From contig NZ_JACIDH010000011.1 of assembly GCF_014196255.1 (NCBI RefSeq), forward strand, positions 41,380 to 105,379: DNA of 64,000 nucleotides. Direction: 5' to 3'. Of the stretch, positions 54,326-62,739 are shown piece by piece. The DNA is from Sphingomonas pseudosanguinis (GTDB taxonomy: Bacteria; Pseudomonadota; Alphaproteobacteria; Sphingomonadales; Sphingomonadaceae). The notes beneath the pieces are model-generated. The model ran no database searches and was not told the DNA's origin. It saw nothing but the letters and a program-made list of their open reading frames with translations. The translations under genes and the position numbers were made by a program. How positions within the stretch are numbered: position 1 is the first letter of the stretch; every line of letters starts with the position of its first letter.

Positions 54326-55653
54326 GCCAGCGCTCCCAGCTTTTCCAGCGTGTCGAAGAAGATCGGGTAGCTGGTCGCGACCGGCGCGGCATCGTCCAGC
54401 GTGATCGGCTCGCGCGCATGGAGCGCGGCGATGGTCATGCTCATCGCGATGCGGTGGTCGAGCAGCGTGGCGATGGTCGCGCCGCCGGGGATGGACTCGC
54501 CACCGGTGCCGGTCACGGCCATGCCGTCCTCGAACTCCTTGCAAACGACGCCGCACGCGCCGAGCGCCTCGGCCATGGCGGTGATGCGGTCGGATTCCTT
54601 GACGCGCAATTCCTCCGCGCCGCGCGCGATGGTCGTGCCCTTGGCATAGGCCGCCGCGACGAACAGCACGGGATATTCGTCGATCATGCTCGGCGTCAGC
54701 TCGGGCGGGACCTCGATCGCCGACAGGGGCGCGTGGCGGATGCGCAGATCGGCGACCGGCTCGCCACCGACGATGCGCGCATTCAGCTCGGTGATGTCGG
54801 CACCCATCATCTTCAGCGCGGCGATGATGCCGGTGCGGGTGGGGTTCATGCCGACATTGGTGACGGTCACGTCCGCGCCCGGCACGATTGAGGCCGCGAC
54901 CAGCCAGAACGCCGCCGAGGAGGGGTCGCCCGGCACGACGATATTCTGCGGCTTCAGTTCGGCTTCCCCACGAATCGTGATGACCCGGCCTTCGGGCGAG
55001 GGGGTGACGGTCAGGTCAGCGCCGAAGCCGGCCAGCATCCGCTCGCTATGGTCGCGGGTCGCGACCGGCTCGATCACCGTGGTTTCGCCCGGCGTGTTGA
55101 GACCCGCGAGCAGGATTGCCGACTTCACCTGCGCCGAGGCGACGGGCAGGGTGTAGCGGATCGGCACCGCCGGGTTGATGCCCCGGACCATCATCGGCAG
55201 GCGGCCACCCGGCGTATCCTGGAACTGCGCGCCCATTTGCGACAGCGGATCGATGACACGGCCCATCGGGCGCTTTGACAGAGAGGCGTCGCCGATGAAG
55301 GTCGCGGTGATCGGATGGCTGGCGACCAGCCCCATCAGCAGGCGCGTCGAGGTGCCCGAATTGCCCATGTCGAGCGCGGTCTCGGGCTGGAGCAGCCCGC
55401 CGACGCCGACGCCGTGGATCACCCAGACCCCGTCATCCTGCCGGACGATGTCCGCGCCCATGGCCCGCATCGCGGCGGCGGTGGCGAGCACGTCCTCGCC
55501 CTCCAGCAGGCCCTCGACCCGGCTTTCACCGACCGCGAGCGCGGAGAGCATCAGCGAGCGGTGGCTGATCGATTTGTCGCCCGGAACGGCGATGGTGCCG
55601 CGAAGGGCGGCGGCGGCTCGCACGGTGCGAGGCTGGGGAAGGGTATGCGCCAT
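54322..55653 (-). CDS. aroA: 3-phosphoshikimate 1-carboxyvinyltransferase
   Basis: 443 aa from MAHTLPQPRTVRAAAALRGT. EPSP-synthase motifs: VPGDKSISHRSLML, MGNSGTSTRLLMGL and RVKESDRI near the end. It joins shikimate 3-phosphate and PEP in the shikimate pathway. Overlaps cmk; a zinc-ribbon gene starts divergently about 90 nt away. Confidence 0.97.
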   Translation of the reverse strand: MAHTLPQPRTVRAAAALRGTIAVPGDKSISHRSLMLSALAVGESRVEGLLEGEDVLATAAAMRAMGADIVRQDDGVWVIHGVGVGGLLQPETALDMGNSGTSTRLLMGLVASHPITATFIGDASLSKRPMGRVIDPLSQMGAQFQDTPGGRLPMMVRGINPAVPIRYTLPVASAQVKSAILLAGLNTPGETTVIEPVATRDHSERMLAGFGADLTVTPSPEGRVITIRGEAELKPQNIVVPGDPSSAAFWLVAASIVPGADVTVTNVGMNPTRTGIIAALKMMGADITELNARIVGGEPVADLRIRHAPLSAIEVPPELTPSMIDEYPVLFVAAAYAKGTTIARGAEELRVKESDRITAMAEALGACGVVCKEFEDGMAVTGTGGESIPGGATIATLLDHRIAMSMTIAALHAREPITLDDAAPVATSYPIFFDTLEKLGALA

Positions 55654-55748
55654 GATGGCGCGGGCTTTTGACAGGGGCCTTGCGCTGTGGCAAGGCGCGC
55701 CCACTTTTCGCTCCGGCGGAAAACCCAATCCGAAAGGTGATGAACGGC

Positions 55749-56072
55749 ATGATCAAGCCGGAATGGGGCACGAAGCGTACGTGCCCGAAATGCGCGACGC
55801 GCTTTTACGACCTCGAAAAGGACGACCCCGTCACCTGCATCAATTGCGGGACGCAGTGGGAGCCCGAGCCCATCCTGAAGTCGAAGCAGCCTCTGCCGTT
55901 CGAGCAGAACAAGCCCGAGAACAAGGAAGCCGACAGCGATCTGGCGGGCGGTGACGACGAAGATCTGGACATCACCGGTGAGGACGAAGAGCCCTCGCCC
56001 GACGATGAGGTCGATCTGGGTGGCGATGACGACCTGGGCGTGGAAACGTCCAGCGAGGAAGACGAACACTAA
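55749..56072 (+). CDS. FYDLN-type zinc-ribbon protein (TIGR02300-like)
   Basis: 107 aa from MIKPEWGTKRTCPKCATRFYDLE. Four Cys form a zinc ribbon (CPKC, CINC) with the signature RFYDLEKDDPVTCINCG; the C-terminal half is very acidic (DDEDLDITGEDEEPSPDDE). The family is alphaproteobacterial and uncharacterised. It always seems to lie next to aroA in this group. An ATG at 55740 would add three residues. Confidence 0.85.
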   Translation: MIKPEWGTKRTCPKCATRFYDLEKDDPVTCINCGTQWEPEPILKSKQPLPFEQNKPENKEADSDLAGGDDEDLDITGEDEEPSPDDEVDLGGDDDLGVETSSEEDEH

Positions 56073-56159
56073 GAGGTTCGACGGGGTTCGGCAGGGACCT
56101 GAAAAAAGTACTTGCCGAGCCCCGACAGCCCCGCTAGTGGGCTGCCTCCACAGCGGAAC

Positions 56160-56235
56160 GGGGCCGTAGCTCAGCTGGGAGAGCGTCGCAATGGCATTGC
56201 GAAGGTCAGGGGTTCGATCCCCCTCGGCTCCACCA
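56160..56235 (+). tRNA. tRNA-Ala (anticodon GGC), copy 1
   Basis: Acceptor GGGGCCG pairs with CGGCTCC (one G-T), D-arm GCTCAGCTGGGAGAGC, anticodon arm TCGCA-ATGGCAT-TGCGA with GGC, T-arm AGGGGTTCGATCCCCCT, CCA encoded. Confidence 0.97.
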
Positions 56236-56310
56236 TTCCGCCGGAACATACAGCGTGTCCCGACACGCTGACCGCCAGACCCGATCCCACTCTGGTCTGT
56301 GTATATCGAT

Positions 56311-56386
56311 GGGGCCGTAGCTCAGCTGGGAGAGCGTCGCAATGGCATTGCGAAGGTCAGGGGTTCGATCCCCCTCGGCTCCACCA
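56311..56386 (+). tRNA. tRNA-Ala (anticodon GGC), copy 2
   Basis: Identical in all 76 positions to the copy 75 nt upstream, so a recent duplication. A terminator follows about 30 nt later. Confidence 0.97.
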
Positions 56387-56412
56387 TCCTTTCAACAGCA
56401 TGATGTTCGATG

Positions 56413-56443
56413 ACCGCCACGGCCATGCCGGAGGGCGGTTTTT
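56413..56443 (+). terminator. Terminator of the tRNA-Ala pair
   Basis: CCGCC...CGGC-CAT-GCCG...GGCGG followed by TTTTT. Confidence 0.75.
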
Positions 56444-56629
56444 GGCGTTTTGGTCCATTTATTGGTGGCGTGGAGGGAGAGCCGTTCGTCTCGATGTGTT
56501 GGCCATCGTGAACACGCGGCACCTTCGCCTTACAGCACCACCCCGGCGAAGGCCGGGGGCCAGTTTCAATATCGTTCGTGACGCACCCTGCGATGCCCTT
56601 CCGCTGCCCGATCGACATCCACGCTATTC

Positions 56630-56766
56630 CTCCCCTGCAAGGGGAGGTGGCAGGCCGAAGGCCTGACGGAGGGGTGTCGTGGCTGGTAAGGTAGGAATAA
56701 CTCGCGACCGGGGACACCCCTCCACCATCCTTCGGATGGTCCCCCTCCCCTTGCAGGGGAGGAATG
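56630..56766. repeat. CCTCCCC palindromic element, copy F
   Basis: Full copy: CCTCCCCTGCAAGGGGAGG, GGCAGGCCGAAGGCCTG, GGAGGGGTGTC, then ACCCCTCCACC, ATCCTTCGGATGG and CCTCCCCTTGCAGGGGAGG. Ends match copies B, E and G closely. Confidence 0.9.
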
Positions 56767-56851
56767 ATGAAGGCCTTATTTGACTATCGGTACGACCCGA
56801 CGCAGCGCGATCGAGCCCAACCTTCGCTGGTCTGGTGCGAAACGGATACCG

Positions 56852-56893
56852 AAGATTAAAAAGAGCGGCCCCCGGGTTTCGCCGGAGGCCAGA
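56852..56893 (-). terminator. Probable terminator of the chemoreceptor gene
   Basis: Reverse strand GGCCTCCGG / CCGGGGGCC (imperfect) followed by GCTCTTTTTAATC, about 30 nt past the stop. Confidence 0.6.
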
Positions 56894-56919
56894 GGGGGTG
56901 GGGTAAGGAGCGCGGCCGA

Positions 56920-58380
56920 TCAGGCGGCGGCCAGGCGCCGTTGCAGCCGGTGGACGGGGTTGGCCGGATCGCCCTGCACGGTCGACAGCTGAAAGCGTGC
57001 CACTTCGGTCGCCAGGATCTCCGCTTCCTGCGCCAGGCTGCGTGCGGCGTCGGTGGCCTGCTCGACCATGGCGGCGTTGCGCTGGGTCACGCTATCCATT
57101 TCGGAGACGGCGGTGTTGACCTGCTGCAACCCGACCGATTGCTGGCCGGCGGAGTCGGCGATGCGCGAGACCAGTTCGCTGATCTCGCCGATCCGGCCGA
57201 TGATCCGCTGCAACGCCTCACCGGTCTCGTTGACCAGCGCGACGCCGGCGGCGACCTGATCGGACGAGGCCATGATGCGGGTCTTCACGTCCTTGGCGGC
57301 CTCGGCCGAGCGCTGCGCCAGCGCGCGCACCTCGCTGGCGACCACGGCGAAGCCCTTGCCTGCCTCACCGGCGCGCGCGGCCTCGACGCCGGCGTTGAGC
57401 GCCAGAAGATTGGTCTGGAAGGAAATGCCGTCGATGACCGAGATGATCTCGCTGATCTCGGCCGAGCCGCGTTCGATCCCGCTCATCGCCTCGACCGCGC
57501 GGCGGACGATCTGGCCCGATTCCTCGGCTTCGCTGCGCGCCTCGCCGACGATGCGGTTGGCCTGCGACGCGCCATCGGCGGTCTGACGGACCGTGGTGGT
57601 GATCTGCTGCATGGCGGCGGCGGTTTCCTCCAGCGAGGCGGCCTGCTGCCTGGTGCGGTCGGACAGGTCGTCGGAGGCCTGACGGATGTCGCCGGAGCCG
57701 ACGCGGATCTGCTCGCCCGAATGGGTGACGACGCCCAGCGTCTGGCAGAGCTGGGTCCGCATCGCCTCGAAACTATGGGCCAGCGCCTGATATTCGGCGG
57801 GCAGGCCGTCGAGCGAGGCGGTCAGGTCGCCCTTCGCCATGCGTTCGAACACGGCCTCGCACCGCTGGATGACGGCGCGACGCCCGGCCTGCTCGGCCTC
57901 GAAATAGGCGGCGAGCGCGATGTCCATGTCGATCAGCGACGCCTTGACCAGCGCGGTCGCCGCCTGCGCCCGGCGGCGGGCGCCGAAGGGCCAGAACAGA
58001 CGGCCGAGGATCAGCTTGGGCAGGACATATTCCAGCATCCGCGCATAGCCGCTGATGTACCAGGTCGGCGCCAGCCCGATCTTGGCATGGATCTGCCCGA
58101 TATGCGTCGACGACGCGGCATAGTCGCTGTCGAGCGGGCGCGAGAACAGCTTGCGCCAATGCTCCATCTGCTTGTCGCGCGCATGATCCATCCGCGCCTG
58201 CGATGCGAACAGGCCGCGTATCTGGGAAGTGGCGGCGATGTGGCGATAGAGTGCGGTCAGCGCGGCGGGCGCATGGCGCTCGATCGCGCGCTTGACCATG
58301 GGGAAGGTCCGATAACTCCCCGCGCTATAGTCGAACGCGGCAAGTCTCTGTTCAAAATCAATATGTTCCGATCGGCTCAC
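56920..58380 (-). CDS. Globin-coupled chemoreceptor (HemAT-like)
   Basis: 486 aa from a GTG. Residues about 1-160 form a sensor globin; the proximal His is His74 in KQMEHWRKLF. No membrane helix is present, so it acts in the cytosol. A linker of about 50 residues leads to the MCP signalling hairpin (ISVIDGISFQTNLLALNAG and AARAGEAGKGFAVVASEVRALA). Such proteins bind oxygen at haem and direct aerotaxis via CheA. No che genes are nearby, so it feeds a distant pathway. Confidence 0.93.
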   Translation of the reverse strand: MSRSEHIDFEQRLAAFDYSAGSYRTFPMVKRAIERHAPAALTALYRHIAATSQIRGLFASQARMDHARDKQMEHWRKLFSRPLDSDYAASSTHIGQIHAKIGLAPTWYISGYARMLEYVLPKLILGRLFWPFGARRRAQAATALVKASLIDMDIALAAYFEAEQAGRRAVIQRCEAVFERMAKGDLTASLDGLPAEYQALAHSFEAMRTQLCQTLGVVTHSGEQIRVGSGDIRQASDDLSDRTRQQAASLEETAAAMQQITTTVRQTADGASQANRIVGEARSEAEESGQIVRRAVEAMSGIERGSAEISEIISVIDGISFQTNLLALNAGVEAARAGEAGKGFAVVASEVRALAQRSAEAAKDVKTRIMASSDQVAAGVALVNETGEALQRIIGRIGEISELVSRIADSAGQQSVGLQQVNTAVSEMDSVTQRNAAMVEQATDAARSLAQEAEILATEVARFQLSTVQGDPANPVHRLQRRLAAA

Positions 58381-58548
58381 GGCACATCCTCCTGCCGGCA
58401 GAATGGGCTGTGGAGGGTTAACGGGCGGTACAGAAGGCGCGTCGCCTACAGATTTTTTGTCATAATCTGCGTTAACGCGGGGAACAAAAAATAATTTTCG
58501 ATTTTGAATGACGGGACAGGATCTTGCGACCCCATCCCGTCACGATGG

Positions 58549-60564
58549 TCAGGCGGCCAGCCCGTGATGGCGCAACAGGGCGTCCGGCTGCGGTGCGCGA
58601 CCGCGGAACGCCTTGAAATTCTCGGCGGCGGGGCGGCTCGCCCCGCGCGCCAGCACTTCGCGACGGAACCGATCGCCCGCCGCCTGACCTTCCTCGGCAA
58701 AGGCGGCAAAGGCATCCGCCGACAGCAGTTCCGCCCACAGATAGCTGTAATAGCCCGCCGCATAGCCGCCCGCGAAGATATGGCTGAAGCTGTGCGGGAA
58801 GCGGTTCCATTCGGGCGGATGGATCACCGCCACCTGGGCACGCACGGCGTTCAGTATGTCCATGACCCGGCCGCCCCGGGCGGGGTCGTAATCGCGGTGC
58901 AGCGTCAGGTCGAAGGTCGCGAACTCGATCTGCCGGAGCAGGAACAGCCCCGCCTGGAAGCGCCGCGCCGCCAGCATCTTGGCGAACAGCGCCTCGGGCA
59001 GCGGCTCGCCCGTGTCGACATGCGCCGACAGCGAGGTCAGCGTGTCGCGATCCCAGGCGAAATTCTCCATGAACTGGCTGGGCAGCTCGACCGCATCCCA
59101 CTCGACACCCGAAATGCCGCCGATCGACGGCAGATCGACCTCGGTCAGCAGGTGATGCAGCACATGGCCGAACTCGTGCAGCAGCGTGACGACGTCGCTG
59201 TGCGCCAGCAGCGCGGGCTTGTCCCCGGTCACCGGCGGGAAGTTGCAGACCAGATAGGCGATCGGGCGGTGGAACCGGTCGGCATCGCGGAAACGCGGCC
59301 GGCACACATCCATCCAGGCGCCGCCGCGCTTGCCGGCGCGCGCGTAGAAGTCGCAATAGACGCCCGCGACGACGGTGCCGTCCTTGTCCTGCACGTCATA
59401 ATAGCGGACATCGTCGTTCCACACCGACACATCGGCCCGCTCGACCAGCCGGATACCGTAAAGCCGCTCGATCAGCGCCACCGTGCCGTCCATGACGCGG
59501 GGCAGGGGAAAATAGGCGCGGATCGCCTCGCGATCGACGCCGAACCGCTCGCGCCGCATATGCTCGGCGACATAGCCCATATCCCAGGGCTCCAGCTTGG
59601 TGATGCCGAACGTCTCGGTGGCGTAAGCGGTCGCCTCGACGATCTCGGCTTCCGCCAGCGGACGTGCGCGGGCGGCGAGGTCGGAGAGGAACGCCAGCGC
59701 CTCGTCCGCCGATTGCGCCATCTTGGTCTCGACCGAGCGTGCGGCGGCGTCGGAGAAGCCGAGCAGCTGCGCCGCCTCGTGACGCAGCGCCAGGATCTCG
59801 TCGATCCGCGCCGAATTGTCATGGCTCGGATCGGCGGCCTGGTCGGAGGCGCGGGTTGCGAAGGCGCGTGCGACGCGGGCGCGCAGATCGCGATCGTCCG
59901 CCTGGGTCAGGATCGCCTGCACGCTGGGTTCGCGCAGCGTCACCAGCCAACCGTCCAACGCCTTCTCGGCAGCATAGGTCGCCAGGATCGCCTTGGCATT
60001 GTCGGTTAGACCGGCGAGCATCGCCTCGTCGGTGATATGCTCGCTCCATGCCTCGGTCGAATCGAGCACGGCATTGCCGAATTCGGTGGCCAACCGGTTC
60101 AGCTCGACGCCGATCGCGCGGAACCGGGCCTTGGCATTCTCCTCCAGCGCGACGCCCGACAGGCGGAAGTCGCGACGGGTCAGCGCGACGCTGCGCGCTT
60201 CCGCCTCGCTCAGGGGGGCCAGATCGACCCGGTTGAACGCGGCGAACATGCGCGGGTCCTGGCCCGCCTCCATGCCATATTCGGCCAGCATCGCCTGCGC
60301 CTCGGCATAGGCGGTGCGCAGTTCGGGCGTATCGGCGACCGAATGAAGATGGCTGGCGGGCGACCAGCCGCGTGCGATGGCGAAGCCCGCCCGCTCGCTG
60401 GCCAGCACCACGCCGTCGAAGTCGCTGGCATTCGATCCACCGATACGATCGGCGGCGGCGCGGGCGTCGGCGATCAGCGTCTCGACCGCCGGCACCAGAT
60501 GTTCGGGCCGCACGGCGGCGAAGTCGGGCAGATCGGTATCGGCGAGAAGGGGGTTGGTCGTCAT
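58549..60564 (-). CDS. M3-family oligopeptidase (OpdA/Dcp type)
   Basis: 671 aa from MTTNPLLADTDLPDFAAVRP. The zinc site LLHEFGHVLHHLL is preceded by long helical N-terminal regions; GGISGVEWDAVELPSQFMENFAW follows. It degrades short peptides in the cytosol. The start overlaps the stop of the upstream cysteine-desulfhydrase-like gene (ATGA), so translation is coupled. Confidence 0.95.
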   Translation of the reverse strand: MTTNPLLADTDLPDFAAVRPEHLVPAVETLIADARAAADRIGGSNASDFDGVVLASERAGFAIARGWSPASHLHSVADTPELRTAYAEAQAMLAEYGMEAGQDPRMFAAFNRVDLAPLSEAEARSVALTRRDFRLSGVALEENAKARFRAIGVELNRLATEFGNAVLDSTEAWSEHITDEAMLAGLTDNAKAILATYAAEKALDGWLVTLREPSVQAILTQADDRDLRARVARAFATRASDQAADPSHDNSARIDEILALRHEAAQLLGFSDAAARSVETKMAQSADEALAFLSDLAARARPLAEAEIVEATAYATETFGITKLEPWDMGYVAEHMRRERFGVDREAIRAYFPLPRVMDGTVALIERLYGIRLVERADVSVWNDDVRYYDVQDKDGTVVAGVYCDFYARAGKRGGAWMDVCRPRFRDADRFHRPIAYLVCNFPPVTGDKPALLAHSDVVTLLHEFGHVLHHLLTEVDLPSIGGISGVEWDAVELPSQFMENFAWDRDTLTSLSAHVDTGEPLPEALFAKMLAARRFQAGLFLLRQIEFATFDLTLHRDYDPARGGRVMDILNAVRAQVAVIHPPEWNRFPHSFSHIFAGGYAAGYYSYLWAELLSADAFAAFAEEGQAAGDRFRREVLARGASRPAAENFKAFRGRAPQPDALLRHHGLAA

Positions 60565-61697
60565 TCGGCGTCCTTGAGCAACATGGTTCGCAAGGCCATT
60601 TCGGCAGCGTCGACGCTTTCGGCAAGCCCCTGCCTGTCCAACCAGCGCCGGTCGTGGTGACAATCGGCATAGCGCGCGCCATGGTCGCAGATCAGCGTGG
60701 CGATCGATCCCGCCCGGTCCTCAGTGGTCATCTCTAGCGCCAGCAGGGCGGCGGCGACGAAGTTCGCACCCGTCGACGGACCGACCGGCCGGCCGAGCAG
60801 ATCGCTGACCACCCGCATGCCGGCGATCGACACCGCATCGGGCAGCTTCATCATCCGGTCCACCGTGCCGGGCAGGAAGGACGGCTCGACCCGCGGCCGG
60901 CCGACGCCCTCGATCCGCGAGGGCAGGGGGCAGCGCGCCAAGGGGTCCTGATCGCGATAGCCCTGGTAAAAGGCGCTATGCTCGACATCGGCGACACACA
61001 GCCGGGTGGCGACCCCGCGATACCGGCAATGCCGTCCGATCGTCGTGGCGGTGCCGCCGGTGCCCGCCCCCGCGACGATCCATGCCGGTATGGCATGCGG
61101 CTCGCCCGCCATCTGCGCCAGGATGGCCGAGGCGATATTGTCGCAGCGCCAGTCGGTGGCGGGCGCCGCATTGGTGAACTGGTCCATATAGACGCCGCTC
61201 AGCGCATCGGCGAGGTCGCGGGCTTCGTCGTATAGGCGGTGCGGCTCGACCAGATGGCATTGCCCGCCCTGCGCCTCGATCGCCTGGATCTTGGCGCGCG
61301 CGGTAGTCATCGGCATGACGGCATGGAAGGGCAGGGCGAGCAGCCGCGCGAAATAGGCCTCCGACACCGCCGTCGACCCGGACGAGGCCTCGACCAGCGG
61401 GCGGCCCTGCCGGATCACCCCCGCGACGATCCCGCTGGTGAACAGCGACCGCGCCAGCCGATGCTTCAGGCTGCCGGTCGGATGCGCGGCCTCGTCCTTC
61501 AGATACACGTCGACCAGCGGTGCGGCGGGCAGGTTGAGAGCCAGTAGCGGCGTCTCGGGGCAGCGGCGGCGGTCGCGATCGAGCACGGCCAGCGCGGTGG
61601 CGATGAAATCCTGATCGACCGAACGCTGCGCGATGGTGATGCCCAGAGCCTCATGCGCGGGTAGCGCGCTGGCGCGGGGCGGAGCGGTCGTGATCAT
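60561..61697 (-). CDS. PLP-dependent cysteine desulfhydrase/cysteine-synthase-like enzyme
   Basis: 378 aa from MITTAPPRASALPAHEAL. PLP Lys in KDEAAHPTGSLKHRLA, cofactor loop EASSGSTAVSEAYFA, and the phosphate loop GAGTGGTATTIG. The whole resembles Cds1-type L-cysteine desulfhydrases, which release H2S from cysteine, more than O-acetylserine sulfhydrylases. It is divergent from an Lrp-family regulator and coupled to the M3 peptidase. Substrate inferred, not shown. Confidence 0.82.
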   Translation of the reverse strand: MITTAPPRASALPAHEALGITIAQRSVDQDFIATALAVLDRDRRRCPETPLLALNLPAAPLVDVYLKDEAAHPTGSLKHRLARSLFTSGIVAGVIRQGRPLVEASSGSTAVSEAYFARLLALPFHAVMPMTTARAKIQAIEAQGGQCHLVEPHRLYDEARDLADALSGVYMDQFTNAAPATDWRCDNIASAILAQMAGEPHAIPAWIVAGAGTGGTATTIGRHCRYRGVATRLCVADVEHSAFYQGYRDQDPLARCPLPSRIEGVGRPRVEPSFLPGTVDRMMKLPDAVSIAGMRVVSDLLGRPVGPSTGANFVAAALLALEMTTEDRAGSIATLICDHGARYADCHHDRRWLDRQGLAESVDAAEMALRTMLLKDAE

Positions 61698-61805
61698 GAT
61701 GGTATCCCTTCTGTACCAAAGGATATGCCAACTGCCGCGCCAAATCATACCAAAGTGGGCGTTCTATGGCGTGATCATCGCGTAAAAATCCCGTATGGAA
61801 AGCCA
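61698..61805. promoter_or_regulatory. Divergent control region between cysteine enzyme and Lrp gene
   Basis: 108 nt. Direct repeats TACCAAAG at 61714-61721 and 61748-61755 (34 nt apart) and CGTGATCAT at 61689-61697 and 61770-61778. Spacing near whole helical turns is usual for Lrp-family sites. Confidence 0.45.
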
Positions 61806-62276
61806 ATGATCGATAAAATTGACACCGCGATCCTGGCGCAGCTTCAGGTGGACGCCGACCTGTCGGTCGCCGAGATCGCCGCGCGCGTGAACCTCTCGCA
61901 AAACGCCTGCTGGCGGCGCATCCGGCGGCTGGAGGAGGAGGGGATCATCCTGCGCCGCGTCGCGCTGCTCGATCCCGAGAAGCTGGATGCGGGCATGACC
62001 GTCTTCGTCAGCGTGCGCACCGCCGAGCATAGCGCCGCCTGGCTCGACGAGTTCGCCCGCGCCGTCAGCGACATGCCCGAGGTGGTCGAATTCTACCGCA
62101 TGGCGGGCGAGATCGATTATCTGCTCAAGATCCGCGTGGCGGACATCAAGGCTTATGACCGGGTCTATAAGCGATTGATCGACCGCGTCCGTCTGGTCGA
62201 CGTGAGTGCCGCCTTCGCGATGGAGGAGATCAAGCACAGCACCGCCATTCCTCTGCCAGGCCGATCGAACGGCTAG
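61806..62276 (+). CDS. Lrp/AsnC-family regulator
   Basis: 156 aa from MIDKIDTAILAQLQVDADL. HTH in SVAEIAARVNLSQNACWRRIRRLEEEGII (quoted in part), then an RAM ligand domain (MTVFVSVRTAEHSAAWLDEF, EFYRMAGEIDYLLKIRVADI). Lrp-type proteins sense amino acids; one facing a cysteine desulfhydrase gene suggests a cysteine-responsive DecR/YbaO-like role. Confidence 0.92.
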   Translation: MIDKIDTAILAQLQVDADLSVAEIAARVNLSQNACWRRIRRLEEEGIILRRVALLDPEKLDAGMTVFVSVRTAEHSAAWLDEFARAVSDMPEVVEFYRMAGEIDYLLKIRVADIKAYDRVYKRLIDRVRLVDVSAAFAMEEIKHSTAIPLPGRSNG

Positions 62277-62388
62277 CGGCATACGATTGCACTTCCTGCA
62301 AGTGTATTTGATCACCTTGCATTTGCATCTGCTCGTGCTGCAGCGCAAAAGGATCGGGCCTTTCAGGCATCCTCTCCTAAAAACTTTT

Positions 62389-62416
62389 GGCCGGTCGCAA
62401 GACCGGCCTTTTTTTT
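62389..62416 (+). terminator. Rho-independent terminator after lrp
   Basis: GGCCGGTC-GCAA-GACCGGCC, eight perfect pairs, then eight Ts. Confidence 0.92.
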
Positions 62417-62464
62417 GGCCTCGATTTCCCCTACGGAATGCGTGCGTCGTCAGCCAATATAAAG

Positions 62465-62568
62465 ACGAATCGATAATCGGGAGTGGAAGCCGCCGGGAAG
62501 ACCGGCACCGGCGGACGATCGGGACGGGGGTTGAGCGATGCGGCGATCGCTCCCCCCGTTTTGATTTT
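62465..62568 (+). ncRNA. Candidate small RNA
   Basis: TATAAA at 62458-62463 could be a -10 box, though no -35 fits. Downstream lie a hairpin CCGCCGG/CCGGCGG (about 62491-62515) and a terminator with stems CGGGGG/CCCCCG and GAGCGAT/ATCGCTC (62525-62558) followed by TTTTGATTTT. The first lrp terminator isolates this unit, so it would be a separate transcript of about 100 nt. Confidence 0.35.
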
Positions 62569-62739
62569 ACCCTCCCGTCATCACCATCGTGACAAAGCCG
62601 AAACCCGCAGGCGCGGTGGGGCAACATAAGGCGCTCCGGCCCTCTGCCATGGCATGATGCGCGAAACTTCCCTATCCGACGGGAATTGCTGGAGGAACGG
62701 CGCGGCCGTGCCGACCATGCCACCCCGATAGGAGCGCCG

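Larger units (their letters stand above)
56387..56919. other. 533-nt gene-free region with terminators and repeats
   Basis: No coding frame. It holds the tRNA terminator (56413-56443), a CACCCCGGCGAAGGCCGGGG half palindrome at about 56538-56566, the full palindromic element F (56630-56765) and a hairpin near 56852-56893 that likely ends the chemoreceptor transcript. Confidence 0.6.
62277..62739. other. 463-nt gene-free region with two terminators
   Basis: No coding frame of note. It contains the lrp terminator (62389-62416), a candidate small RNA ending at a second terminator (62465-62568), and a 170-nt leader before the BASS gene with no recognised riboswitch. Confidence 0.6.

Noticed and set aside
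56160..56386. tRNA-Ala pair as an attachment site of an integrated element
   Set aside because: No integrase or foreign block lies on either side; the repeat is the entire gene, not a 3'-end fragment.
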